From Flavobacterium sp. N1736 (GTDB lineage: Bacteria; Bacteroidota; Bacteroidia; Flavobacteriales; Flavobacteriaceae): 64,000 nucleotides of DNA. Positions 44,927-53,848 of this stretch are shown here, piece by piece. The stretch's first letter is position 1; each line of letters starts with the position of its first letter. The position numbers and the translations under genes are program-made. The notes beneath the pieces are model-generated. The model was given only the letters and a program-made list of their open reading frames with translations. It ran no database searches and was not told the origin of the DNA. The stretch lies in the NCBI RefSeq assembly GCF_025947065.1, contig NZ_CP109994.1, positions 1,674,001 to 1,738,000 on the forward strand. The letters run 5' to 3'.

Positions 44927-45886
44927 CTAATTATTATAAATTAGATGATTAGCCAATATTCCTGATGGTGTTTTTGCTTCTTTGTCTAATATTTCAGTAT
45001 TTGCAAAAACAATAAAGTTATCCTTTGCCCTTGAAACTGCAACATTTAACATATTAGGTTTATTATCTCTGTCAAAAAACATTGTTCCCGAATCTCCTTT
45101 TCCGTACACCATCGAAAATAAAACAATCGATCTTTCTGCCCCTTGTAAAGCATGAACGGTTCCTAGTTTGAAAAGGTTAACATCAAAACCGGCATTTTTT
45201 AATGCATTTCTTAATATATTTTTCTGACCGGTAAATGGTGTAATGATACCCACTATATTTTCAATTTTCTCATCAAGTCCATTATATCCATATTTAGTTT
45301 CAATTGCTGTTTTATTTGTAATCAGCCAATTTACAATAGCATTTACTTCATTTTGATTGTATCTACTGGAATTTAAGGATGTTGAACCTCCATCTACATG
45401 AATACAATACATAGGGGGAAACAATAAATCCTCTGGAGCTTCTCCTTTAAGTGCTTTTAATTTACCGTTATATGCTAAAACATTGCAATACTCTATGATT
45501 TCATTATAACAGCGTCTGTGTTCTAACAATGTCACGCCTTTTTCATCAATATCATCAGATTTTATATTACATGCATTTTGAGCCATTTTCATAATACTTC
45601 CTGTAGAAGATAAAAATCCTTTTGAGTCAAATTCTTTCTCATAAATTACATCATCGTAGGTTTTTATTATCTCAGATTTTTTAAGATTTCCTACATCTAC
45701 TTTATTTGACACGTTCCATATTGGTTCAATTTGCTTTACATCTCCAACAATCACAACTTGCTTTGCCAATGCAAAAGTGGCAATACCAACTTCTGGCGTA
45801 ACTTGTCCGGCTTCATCAACAAGCAATAAATCTATAAAATTATATAGTGGTGGAGTGTCAAAGAGATTTGCTCCATCTTCAGATTT
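44927..45886 (-). CDS. Upf1-like SF1 helicase, C-terminal part (after a frameshift)
   Basis: Encodes the second RecA domain of the helicase whose N-terminal part is at 45832-47925. The reading frame is open from 45886 (KSEDGANLF... IDLLLVDEAGQVTPE). A start within this frame would have to be the TTG at 45826, which would delete the Walker B lead-in. It contains the Walker B DEAG, the Q/IEPIW strand, ITPFTGQKNILRNAL, the motif-V-like LGTVHALQGAERSIVLFS, and motif VI NVAVSRAKDNFIVF, so the C-terminal half is complete. Joined to the upstream frame through a one-base shift it would give about 999 residues. Alone it is unlikely to be functional. Confidence 0.75.
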   Translation of the reverse strand, partial: KSEDGANLFDTPPLYNFIDLLLVDEAGQVTPEVGIATFALAKQVVIVGDVKQIEPIWNVSNKVDVGNLKKSEIIKTYDDVIYEKEFDSKGFLSSTGSIMKMAQNACNIKSDDIDEKGVTLLEHRRCYNEIIEYCNVLAYNGKLKALKGEAPEDLLFPPMYCIHVDGGSTSLNSSRYNQNEVNAIVNWLITNKTAIETKYGYNGLDEKIENIVGIITPFTGQKNILRNALKNAGFDVNLFKLGTVHALQGAERSIVLFSMVYGKGDSGTMFFDRDNKPNMLNVAVSRAKDNFIVFANTEILDKEAKTPSGILANHLIYNN

Positions 45887-47925
45887 TTTAAAAATTTATA
45901 TGAACTAAAGAATTTTGGAGCCATGTAAAATGTGCTAACAAAACAAGGTGTTAACATGGCTTGTCGCTTCCATCTGTTTCTAACAGCATCATTCCCTTTT
46001 TTTAAAAAATTAGGATCTGCTAAATCTGTTTCCAACTTCATAAGCCATTGTCCTTCCCAATAATGCAGTGCAAGTTGAAAGGCTTTATGACGAATTGTAA
46101 CATCGAGTTCATCATAAAAACAATTTGGCTCTGTTTTATTTTCTATTTTAAAATATTCAAAATCCCAATATTCATCTTCGTTTTTTGGTGGATTTCCAAC
46201 AATTGAATTTTCAGTTTTCCAATGTTTCCATTTTTCTACAACATTAATAATTGAACTGGCAAATTTAATTTTATTATCTATTTGCTCCAGAATATCATTT
46301 TTTACATAATTAAACTCTTTAGTTTCTTTAATTAATGAATCGCGTAATATAATTTTAACTTCAGATGCCCTACTATTTAAAGAAGATTTTATTCCGAAAA
46401 AACAAAACAGCTTTCTAAAGAATGATTCATTATTAAAATAAGAAATTATTTTAATTTCCAACTCTTTTAAACTAGTAATGTCAAACTGAAAATTGGATTC
46501 ATTTAAAAGTGTATTGAGATAATATTTTTCCTGAAGATCTTTAGAATTTATATATTCGTTTATAAATAAACTTTCTATTCTCAAGTATTCGTTCCAGAGA
46601 TTCGATGCTTCTTTTAAACTAGCTTTAATATTAATTATTTCATCTCTTAGAGATGCTGTAACTGTTTTAATGTTGAAAGTTTTCTTTTTTAAATAGACGG
46701 AACTCTTCTCTGTAAAATATTTTTTAGCCTCATTGAGGTACTTGTGATTCTCTAATTTGTCAAATATTCCTTCGCCTCCTTCTTTTTTATAATTTATTCC
46801 GTTTAATTCTTCAATTGTTTTTCTTTTTGATGACAAATAAGTTGCATATCCATCAACGTCAGGAAGCCATCTTCCCTCAAGATTTCCTTTTCTGGTATTT
46901 GATTTTGAAAAACTATCTATAATATTCGTTACGGCTTGATTATTTGTTGAACAGGCCAGAATAATTGGCGCATCATTTCCGTTAATAACTGCATCAACAA
47001 TTTTGTTTGCCACTATACTTTGCAACAATGTGGTTTTACCTGTTCCTGGTGGACCATTAACGGCAAATACTTTATCATTTTGCTCTAAAAAAGAATATAG
47101 ACTTATTCGCTGAGATATAGAAATAGGATAATCGTAACCCATTTGTCCTAAATGCAAAAAATTTGAATTCATTAGTTGAGATACTTCTAATGGACGCTTT
47201 ACATTTTCATTTTTTAATGTAATAAAGTTCTTTAACAGCTCAGGAATTTGATTTTCCTTTAATATTTTTTCATATAGTTGTATTATACCAATCGCAGCGT
47301 TAATATCTTCATTTGGCAGTAGAACAATTCCACTTTTGAATGTTTCGTAACCAAAAGTTGTATAACTATCAAATTCTTGTTCAATTGCCAGTTTAAAAAC
47401 ATCTTTCAAGTATTCTATATATTCAGAATACTTATGATATTTTTCTTTTCCGATGGCAGTAGCTTTATCAACATTTTCAAGCGATCCAAAAATAAATTCT
47501 GTCCGTTCATCTGCAAGCGGTTCTAAAAATTTCCTCTGAAAAAGCGGAAATGTTTCGTCCGGAATATCCAAATTGCCTGATCTATCTAATTTTGCAAAAT
47601 ACCAAAAAGGAAATTTGGGATTTTTATCTTTTAAATAAACCAGATTTTCAGTTGCGGGTTTAATTTTAAACGGAGAAATTAAAACGTGTATATCCTTTAT
47701 AGAAACCCAATTTTTACTTTTCCTGTCTGTAATGCCTCTTTTCTTGTTTACATTTTGTTCTTCAATATCAATTAATTGATTCACTTTATCAAGGTCTTCA
47801 ATCATTTTACTTTCTATATCGAAAAAATCAATCTCAAAATGCTTTAGATTTCTAAGATCAATATCATTTTTCAAAGAATCTGATAGATTTTTTTTCCAAT
47901 AGGTCAGCCATTTTTTATATTCCAT
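45832..47925 (-). CDS. Upf1-like SF1 helicase, N-terminal part (frameshifted)
   Basis: 697 residues as read, but the last ~17 (NLKMEQISLTLHHYIIL) follow a frameshift and are out of frame. A Walker A motif VNGPPGTGKTTLLQS lies near residue 290, and the fold matches DNA2/SMUBP2/Upf1-like superfamily 1 helicases (AAA_11/AAA_12 domains). The N-terminal ~250 residues are not recognised. Codons 679-680 (TTA AAA) form part of T TTA AAA, after which the -1 frame encodes the rest of the helicase. Either a 6-A versus 7-A homopolymer error or mutation breaks the gene, or ribosomes shift there. It is last in a minus-strand cluster with the two genes upstream (54-nt gap). Confidence 0.8.
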   Translation of the reverse strand: MEYKKWLTYWKKNLSDSLKNDIDLRNLKHFEIDFFDIESKMIEDLDKVNQLIDIEEQNVNKKRGITDRKSKNWVSIKDIHVLISPFKIKPATENLVYLKDKNPKFPFWYFAKLDRSGNLDIPDETFPLFQRKFLEPLADERTEFIFGSLENVDKATAIGKEKYHKYSEYIEYLKDVFKLAIEQEFDSYTTFGYETFKSGIVLLPNEDINAAIGIIQLYEKILKENQIPELLKNFITLKNENVKRPLEVSQLMNSNFLHLGQMGYDYPISISQRISLYSFLEQNDKVFAVNGPPGTGKTTLLQSIVANKIVDAVINGNDAPIILACSTNNQAVTNIIDSFSKSNTRKGNLEGRWLPDVDGYATYLSSKRKTIEELNGINYKKEGGEGIFDKLENHKYLNEAKKYFTEKSSVYLKKKTFNIKTVTASLRDEIINIKASLKEASNLWNEYLRIESLFINEYINSKDLQEKYYLNTLLNESNFQFDITSLKELEIKIISYFNNESFFRKLFCFFGIKSSLNSRASEVKIILRDSLIKETKEFNYVKNDILEQIDNKIKFASSIINVVEKWKHWKTENSIVGNPPKNEDEYWDFEYFKIENKTEPNCFYDELDVTIRHKAFQLALHYWEGQWLMKLETDLADPNFLKKGNDAVRNRWKRQAMLTPCFVSTFYMAPKFFSSYKFLKNLKMEQISLTLHHYIIL
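45886..45892 (-). other. Candidate slippery heptamer / frameshift point in the helicase gene
   Basis: Minus strand reads T TTA AAA (then AAT) in the zero frame. Re-reading the last A gives the downstream helicase frame AAA TCT GAA GAT. A single inserted A in the A6 run would do the same. I cannot tell sequencing error, real mutation and programmed frameshifting apart from this read. Confidence 0.6.
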
Positions 47926-47979
47926 AATTAATTTATCAATAACGTTTGATATACATTTTTTAAAGAGAAACTGAACTTA

Positions 47980-49056
47980 TTATTCTCGTTCTCTTATTAA
48001 TTTATCTAAAATGAAACAAAATTCATCTGCCTTGTCTGAGAACTGAATAAATGCAGACTTAATTGTTTCCTTATCTATTTCTACTCCATCTGATTGTGGA
48101 CTTAATCTTAAAATTTTCTCAAATCTTATATTTATATCTTTCTGTCTTCCTGTAAAAATAATTCTTTTATTAGTCAAATATAAACTGCCAGAATCGATAT
48201 ATTTATAAGTATAACTATCTCTCTTTTGAGAAATTGATTTTAGATAAAATGATTTTAATTCTCTAATATTTGAATTATAATGCGATGGTTTTTGCAGTAA
48301 ACTTTTTACTTCGTACCACTTTGCTGAATCAATTTTGAAATAACATTGTTCTGATTTCTGAATTACAATATCGGAAGTGATTGTCGATAAAGGAAAGTGT
48401 TCTAATTTCCAATATAACTTTAGTTTTTTTAACTGTTCTGTTATCTCGTGGCTAAAAAGCAAATCTACATTTAAACTTTCTGCAATATTATTTATTTCCC
48501 GCTCTATATCTGGTGAAAGTTCTAGGTTCCTAATAACATTTTCAACATAATTTAGACCAAAATTATGCTTAGTTTCATTAGAAATATTATTTATAAGTGA
48601 TTTAGGAAGCTGAAGATCTTTTTCTATTTTTTCTAAAAAGTCTTCTTCTCTTTTTATCAGTCTTCCATTAGAAATTGCTTTTTCAAAAAATCTTCTGTAA
48701 ACTATCTCTCCAATTTTATGAGTCAGCTTTTCTATCGAATCATTTTTTAGTGATAAAATTAATTTTAAATGATTTAAATTTTCAAAATTCAAATCATTTA
48801 AAACGCCATCATTTAGGCAATGATTTAAATATACAGCATAAAACTCTTCCAGATTAAGTTTGAATTCCTGTTCAAGACTAATTTGATAACGTTGTTTTAT
48901 TTCATAAATATTTTCTTTTGAAATTTCATTTATTTGATATGAAGCAAGCAAATTATTTACTTCAATAACACTATTTTCGATTGGCAATTGTTTAAATAAT
49001 TTCTGAAAGAAACTTGCATTTACCAATGGTACAACTTGAAAAATATTCTGTTTCAT
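47980..49056 (-). CDS. Hypothetical protein with a C-terminal PH-like domain
   Basis: 358 residues with no signal peptide or transmembrane segment. The middle is helical, with two similar acidic-helix units (NGRLIKREEDFLEKIEKDLQ near 130 and NLELSPDIEREINNIAESL near 190) of the kind seen in TerB-like domains. The C-terminal ~75 residues, from GSLYLTNKRIIFTG, resemble bacterial PH/GRAM-like domains. It starts three nucleotides after the stop codon of the membrane protein gene and precedes the helicase, so it belongs to the same operon. Function not known. Confidence 0.7.
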   Translation of the reverse strand: MKQNIFQVVPLVNASFFQKLFKQLPIENSVIEVNNLLASYQINEISKENIYEIKQRYQISLEQEFKLNLEEFYAVYLNHCLNDGVLNDLNFENLNHLKLILSLKNDSIEKLTHKIGEIVYRRFFEKAISNGRLIKREEDFLEKIEKDLQLPKSLINNISNETKHNFGLNYVENVIRNLELSPDIEREINNIAESLNVDLLFSHEITEQLKKLKLYWKLEHFPLSTITSDIVIQKSEQCYFKIDSAKWYEVKSLLQKPSHYNSNIRELKSFYLKSISQKRDSYTYKYIDSGSLYLTNKRIIFTGRQKDINIRFEKILRLSPQSDGVEIDKETIKSAFIQFSDKADEFCFILDKLIRERE

Positions 49057-49059
49057 AAT

Positions 49060-49995
49060 TTATTCGTATTTTCTATATTCTTCATAAACTGGTTCCCTCC
49101 AATTACAAACCCCTCCATGATGCGAACAAGTTCCCCGCCCTGATGAACCTGATGTTGAACCATCGCAGCAACGGGTAACATAATAAGCAACCCGCTTTTT
49201 TATTGGATTGATACTATTATATAATTTGTCTGCTTTTTTGTCTCCAAGCTGCATTGCTTGTAAACAATCGTCAACTGCTTCTTTAATTTTACCGGTTTTA
49301 CTAAAACAAAATGCTCTGTTGTAAAATAAATTTGGATTATTTCCTTCTTTTGAAATTAACGTATCCAATTGAGGAATTGCAAGTTTGTATTTCCCTGCTT
49401 TAACAAGATCAAATGTTTTAATTGCTGAAATTTTATTTTCTTCGAGTGTAATTCTGTCTGCATCTGCAGGGAGTTTTGAAAATAAACCAGCTATTTTAAG
49501 CTCTTTTAGTGCTTTATCTGTTTGATGTTTATCTGCAAACTGAGAGCTTGCAGTTATGTAATAAGTTAAACTATCATTTCTGATTTTTTCGAAACGTTCA
49601 AATTCAGCCCTTTCCTTCCCTTCTTTTTCTAATTTTAATTTTAATAAATACGCCTCTTTCTTATCTACAGAATTATAATGGCCTAAAAGAGGGAGAAAGA
49701 ATAATAAAACAACACATACAAAAACAGATTTGATTTTTGTTGTTAAACTAAACCGAAATTTCTTCTCTAACCAATTATGTCCAAATGGTAAGATTATAAA
49801 ACCTATAAACCCAAATATTAAACTAATTATGGGATGCTTCAAATATAGTAATGCAAACAATAAAAAAAGTATGCCTATAAACCACTTTAGAAAAAACAAA
49901 AAAGGATTTGACTTTTTCTTTAAAATAATGTTTTCTATAAAATAGTGAGGTAAAACTTTTGATTTTTCTGGAATTAAGTTTGGAATATATCTCAT
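49060..49995 (-). CDS. Membrane protein with TPR-like region and DUF3761-like C-terminus
   Basis: 311 residues. Two or three hydrophobic segments lie between about residues 30 and 100 (FFLKWFIGILFLLFALLYL; LIFGFIGFIILPFG; SVFVCVVLLFFLPLLG). A helical, TPR-like region follows (about 135-260, including NPNLFYNRAFCFSKTGKIKEA), then a short Cys/His-rich end RCCDGSTSGSSGRGTCSHHG close to DUF3761 motifs. It is the first gene of the helicase cluster (minus strand). Role unknown. Confidence 0.7.
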   Translation of the reverse strand: MRYIPNLIPEKSKVLPHYFIENIILKKKSNPFLFFLKWFIGILFLLFALLYLKHPIISLIFGFIGFIILPFGHNWLEKKFRFSLTTKIKSVFVCVVLLFFLPLLGHYNSVDKKEAYLLKLKLEKEGKERAEFERFEKIRNDSLTYYITASSQFADKHQTDKALKELKIAGLFSKLPADADRITLEENKISAIKTFDLVKAGKYKLAIPQLDTLISKEGNNPNLFYNRAFCFSKTGKIKEAVDDCLQAMQLGDKKADKLYNSINPIKKRVAYYVTRCCDGSTSGSSGRGTCSHHGGVCNWREPVYEEYRKYE

Positions 49996-50110
49996 TTTAT
50001 TAGCTCTATTGTAATTACATCAAACCTATAAAATGCTTTTATCTTCATTTTACTGTTTTCCGTAATATTAGAACAAATTTCATAAAAACAAAGAAAAAGA
50101 TTACAAAGTG

Positions 50111-51040
50111 TTAATCATGATTCACCATTTGACGATAAAGCATCCAAACACCGTTTTTATCTCTTTTCCACAAATTGGTGCTTTTTCCGGTTACGGTTGC
50201 TTTTCCTTTTTTATTATCCCACGAAACTTCAACATAATAATAGCCGTATTCTATCACAAAATTATCGAGGTTAATCATTGTACTAGGTTTAATTTCCAGA
50301 AAATCTATAGATACATCGTTGGGTTTTTCGTGTTCAGTAAAATAAGGCTTTATATTATCCATTCCTATCAGCATTGGCGTATCATAAGTCATATAAATGG
50401 CATCTTTTGTAAATAACTCTGTGGCATGTTTCTCGCCTTGTCTTTTCTTTACAAGTTTGGCAATAAGATCATTACGTTTACCAATTTCATCTGATATGGT
50501 TTTACTAACCCTAAGTTTTGGCATAACGCTGGCCTGTTGCTCTATAAACGAAAAATTAGACTTATCAACAGCAGTATTAGCGCCCCAGATTTCTGAAATT
50601 AATGTTAGATTTCCATTTTTTTCAATTCTCCAGACATTCATATATTTTCCCTCATAATTGAATAAAATATTATTAGGTTTCATGAAATTGTTTACAAAAG
50701 TTCCAATTTCAACCAAATGATTTTTGATTCGCTGAACTTCATAAATAGCTCGTTTATACGATTTGATTTCAACACTATTAAACCATTGCTGATAATAATA
50801 TTGTATGCCATGCTTTGTATACAGCGCCTTATGATACTCCGGCATACAGGTAGGTTCTTTGTCATCATAATATTTCATGACAACATCGATATTCTCATTT
50901 ACAAAGGCATCTGCTAATTCATTATTTATAGATTTTAACTTTTCTATATAGGGATCAGCATTTTTAATTGTTTTTTCCTGAGAAAACGATTTTGCAAAAA
51001 ACAGAAGCAGAACGGTAATCAATACATATTTATTTTTCAT
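50111..51040 (-). CDS. Secreted protein with NTF2/SnoaL-like domains
   Basis: 309 residues with a signal peptide (MKNKYVLITVLLLFFAKSFS, then Q). Two segments look like NTF2-like (DUF4440/SnoaL) domains: about 30-165 (INNELADAFVNENIDVVMKYY) and about 185-305 (LIAKLVKKRQGEKHATELFT... ending GVWMLYRQMVNHD). Such domains bind small ligands or act as isomerase-like folds. No catalytic residues can be singled out. It stands alone between the helicase cluster and the divergent DUF4861 gene. Confidence 0.75.
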   Translation of the reverse strand: MKNKYVLITVLLLFFAKSFSQEKTIKNADPYIEKLKSINNELADAFVNENIDVVMKYYDDKEPTCMPEYHKALYTKHGIQYYYQQWFNSVEIKSYKRAIYEVQRIKNHLVEIGTFVNNFMKPNNILFNYEGKYMNVWRIEKNGNLTLISEIWGANTAVDKSNFSFIEQQASVMPKLRVSKTISDEIGKRNDLIAKLVKKRQGEKHATELFTKDAIYMTYDTPMLIGMDNIKPYFTEHEKPNDVSIDFLEIKPSTMINLDNFVIEYGYYYVEVSWDNKKGKATVTGKSTNLWKRDKNGVWMLYRQMVNHD

Positions 51041-51243
51041 TTTCTACTGTTTGAATTGATAATTAAAAGTAACAAATAAGTCCTAAACAATTACAATACA
51101 ACATATTAAATATAAAAAGTAATCTCTGTAAATTAAATTTCTGTACATTTTTATACCTAAAATGTATTTGTAACTAAAATTTGATTTGTAATTTTAGAAA
51201 GTCATAAATACACTTTCTAACGAAAAATTAAACCACAAAAACT

Positions 51244-52413
51244 TTGAAAAAATATCTTTTCCTCACCGCAATTCTCACGATGAATTTTGCCCTTTATTCT
51301 CAAAATAAAATTATAACAGTTACCAATTCTCTTGCTGTCGACAGGGAATTTGAGACTGTGGAACTCACCAAAAAAGAACTCGGATTTTCGAATGCAGTAA
51401 AACTGGAAGAATTTGCCGTGAAAGAAATTAACAGCAATTTATTTCTAGAAAGTCAAACCGTAGATAACGACGGCGACGGAATAATGGATGTTTTATTGTT
51501 TCAGCCAAAAATAAATGCTTCATCTCAAAAAAATTTCGAGATTGTTCCGGCTGCAAATACATCGGCAACAAAAAACATAAATTGTTATTCGAGATTTGTC
51601 CCAGAAAGAACAGATGATTATGCCTGGGAAAACAACAAAGTTGCTTTTAGAACTTACGGTCCTGTGGCGCAGCAAATGGTCGAAAAAAAGATTTCCGGCG
51701 GAACTCTAACCAGCGGAATTGACGCCTGGCTAAAAAGAGTTGATTATCCGATAATCAATAAATGGTACGAAAAAACCATTTCTGGAACCGGATCGTATCA
51801 TAAAGATACGGGCGAAGGTTTAGATAATTTTCAGGTTGGTGACAGTCGCGGAATTGGTGGAATTGCCGTAAATGCGGATGGGAAATATTATTTCTCTAAA
51901 AATTTCATCAGCTGGAAAACCATTACAACGGGACCAATCAGAACAAGTTTTATTTTAACCTACGCCGATTGGGATGCAAAAGGAAATAAAATAACGGAAT
52001 CGAAACTGATTAGCCTCGATTACGGAAGTTATTTGTCTCGTTTTGAAATCAATATAAAAGGAACAAAAACAATTGCTGCCGGATTAACGCTTCACGATAA
52101 AAAAGGAACTATTGGAACTAATATCAAAGAAGGCTGGCTAAGTTATTGGGAACCAATCGACGATTCTGAAATTGGAATGGGTTTAGTTGCTCCAAAAAAT
52201 ACTTTAACGAGTTTTGATAATTATATTACAAACGATAAAGATTTGAGTAATTTGTACGGAAATTTAAAGGTAAAAGACAATAAAGCCGTTTATTTTGCCG
52301 GTTTTGGATGGAAAAAAGGAAGCCCGTTTCAAACGAAAGCAGAATGGGAAACGTATTTGAGCTCGTTTGCGAAAAAAGTGAATAATCCGCTTGTTGTTAA
52401 GGTGAAGAAGTAA
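51244..52413 (+). CDS. DUF4861 family secreted protein
   Basis: 389 residues with a signal peptide (MKKYLFLTAILTMNFALYS). It follows the DUF4861 pattern: RTYGPVAQQM, RVDYPIINKWYE, YHKDTGEGLDNFQVGDSRG and GLVAPKN. This family accompanies uronic-acid polysaccharide (alginate, pectin, ulvan) genes, but its catalytic activity is not established. The start codon is an uncommon TTG at 51244. No ATG nearby gives a better signal peptide. It faces the same way as the uronic-acid locus but is separated from it by a LacI regulator on the opposite strand. Confidence 0.8.
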   Translation: MKKYLFLTAILTMNFALYSQNKIITVTNSLAVDREFETVELTKKELGFSNAVKLEEFAVKEINSNLFLESQTVDNDGDGIMDVLLFQPKINASSQKNFEIVPAANTSATKNINCYSRFVPERTDDYAWENNKVAFRTYGPVAQQMVEKKISGGTLTSGIDAWLKRVDYPIINKWYEKTISGTGSYHKDTGEGLDNFQVGDSRGIGGIAVNADGKYYFSKNFISWKTITTGPIRTSFILTYADWDAKGNKITESKLISLDYGSYLSRFEINIKGTKTIAAGLTLHDKKGTIGTNIKEGWLSYWEPIDDSEIGMGLVAPKNTLTSFDNYITNDKDLSNLYGNLKVKDNKAVYFAGFGWKKGSPFQTKAEWETYLSSFAKKVNNPLVVKVKK

Positions 52414-52472
52414 AAGTCATTGCGAGGAACGAAGCAATCTCATTTGCTAAATCTACAACGGTTATACACAAT

Positions 52473-52577
52473 CTTGTCATCCTGAGGAACGAAGGATCTC
52501 CGTAAGTAACTCGATAAAAGTGAGCCAATCTTTATAGATTATTATCGCGGAGATTCTTCGTTCCTCAGAATGACAAA
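52473..52577. repeat. MITE/REP-like palindromic element, family 1, copy D
   Basis: About 105 bp, begins CTTGTCATCCTGAGGAACGA, ends TCGTTCCTCAGAATGACAAA. It lies between the convergent DUF4861 and LacI genes. Confidence 0.8.
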
Positions 52578-52611
52578 CTGAATGCAAAAACTTGTCGGGT
52601 TTAAAAAAACA

Positions 52612-53640
52612 TTACAATTTCTTGGCAGGAAAATAGTTCTCTTTTAAAATAATTTCTAACGGAATATAATGTGTGTCTTCTACCGTTTCCTGTAAAACCA
52701 GTTTTTTATACAAATGATTAACTGCCATATAACCTTGTTCTTCAGGTCTTTGATTGATTAAAAAATCAATTATTCCTTTGTTTAAGTATTCTATATTTTC
52801 TTCTAATAAATCATAACCAATAATACGAACACCTTTAATATTGTTTTGTTCTAAAAATCTGGCGACAATATACGCTCTTGAATTTGGAACAAAAACACTG
52901 TTTATTCCTGAAAACATGTCGAGACATAATTGGTCAATTCCGGAATCTTTGATGGTAACTTCTGAAAATTTAAAGTTTGTAAGTTCGTTATGATCTTTAA
53001 AAAAGGAGTAAAAACCATCAATACGCTGCAAATAAACCGATGTACTTTCTATTTCTCTGGTGATTTTAAAAATCAGTATTTGGCGCTCATTATTTACGGC
53101 AAAACTGATTAGTCTCCCTGCCAGATAACCACTTTGAAAAGCATCCTGACCTACATAAGCATGCTCTTGATTGCTCGAAATATTCGAATCGATCATAACA
53201 ACCGGAATGTCTTTCTTTTCGTAATCTTTTAAAAACTGAACCGATTCTTCATAAAAAATAGGCGCAAATAACAGTCCGTCGCATTCAAAATTTAAAACCT
53301 TATCAATTTCTTTTTTGAAAGAAGCTGCATTAAAATCATAGAAAAAATAATCCAACACAATGCCAAACTTGCTAAACTCTATAGCTGCTTTTTCTATTCC
53401 GATGATTTGACTTTTCCAATATTCGATATTTTCATATTTGGGCAGGAAAACAGCAAAACGAAATTTTTTATTTAATGCCAGATTACTCGCCAGAATATTT
53501 CGCTTATAACCATATTGTTCGATTATAGCATTTACTTTATCCACATTATCCTGCGTAACCTGCCCGCGGTTATGGATTATTCTGTCAACCGTTCCCGGAG
53601 AAACATTGGCTAATTCTGCTATTTTTTTAATTGTTATAAT
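52612..53640 (-). CDS. LacI-family transcriptional regulator with apparent ATT start
   Basis: 342 residues when started at 53640. Frames from the first ATG (53544) lack the DNA-binding domain. The full helix-turn-helix ITIKKIAELANVSPGTVDRI lies in frame upstream. The codon before ITIKK is ATT at 53640 (next ATA at 53637), and a TCCTTTT complement (AAAAGGA on the minus strand, 53647-53653) sits 6 nt before it, as a good Shine-Dalgarno sequence would. Effector domain (about 65-335) follows. It is divergent from the YhcH gene, so control of the uronic-acid operon is likely. Confidence 0.85.
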   Translation of the reverse strand: MITIKKIAELANVSPGTVDRIIHNRGQVTQDNVDKVNAIIEQYGYKRNILASNLALNKKFRFAVFLPKYENIEYWKSQIIGIEKAAIEFSKFGIVLDYFFYDFNAASFKKEIDKVLNFECDGLLFAPIFYEESVQFLKDYEKKDIPVVMIDSNISSNQEHAYVGQDAFQSGYLAGRLISFAVNNERQILIFKITREIESTSVYLQRIDGFYSFFKDHNELTNFKFSEVTIKDSGIDQLCLDMFSGINSVFVPNSRAYIVARFLEQNNIKGVRIIGYDLLEENIEYLNKGIIDFLINQRPEEQGYMAVNHLYKKLVLQETVEDTHYIPLEIILKENYFPAKKL

Positions 53641-53708
53641 GACGTTTCCTTTTAAGTTTGAACAATTTTTTAAGCACGTAAAATTTATTTTTTTTAGTAA
53701 AGATAAGT

Positions 53709-53738
53709 TGTTTTAGTTAACTTTTTATATACATTTGT
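53709..53738 (+). promoter_or_regulatory. Promoter of the YhcH-led uronic-acid operon
   Basis: TTG at 53709-53711 and TACATTTG at 53731-53738 are separated by 19 nt, matching the Bacteroidetes -33/-7 layout. Confidence 0.65.
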
Positions 53739-53746
53739 AAAGTCCG

Positions 53747-53760
53747 TGTGCGTACACGCA
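53747..53760. promoter_or_regulatory. Operator-like palindrome over the YhcH transcription start
   Basis: GTGTGCGTACACGC, an inverted repeat GTGT/ACAC about 9 nt after the -7 element, where a repressor would block initiation. It differs from the xylan-locus operators, as expected for a different LacI protein. Confidence 0.55.
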
Positions 53761-53848
53761 AAATTACATAATTTACATACAAAACAATATTTTTTTTATG
53801 TATCGAGAATATTTTCGGCATAAAAAAACAAAATAAAAAATTTAAACA

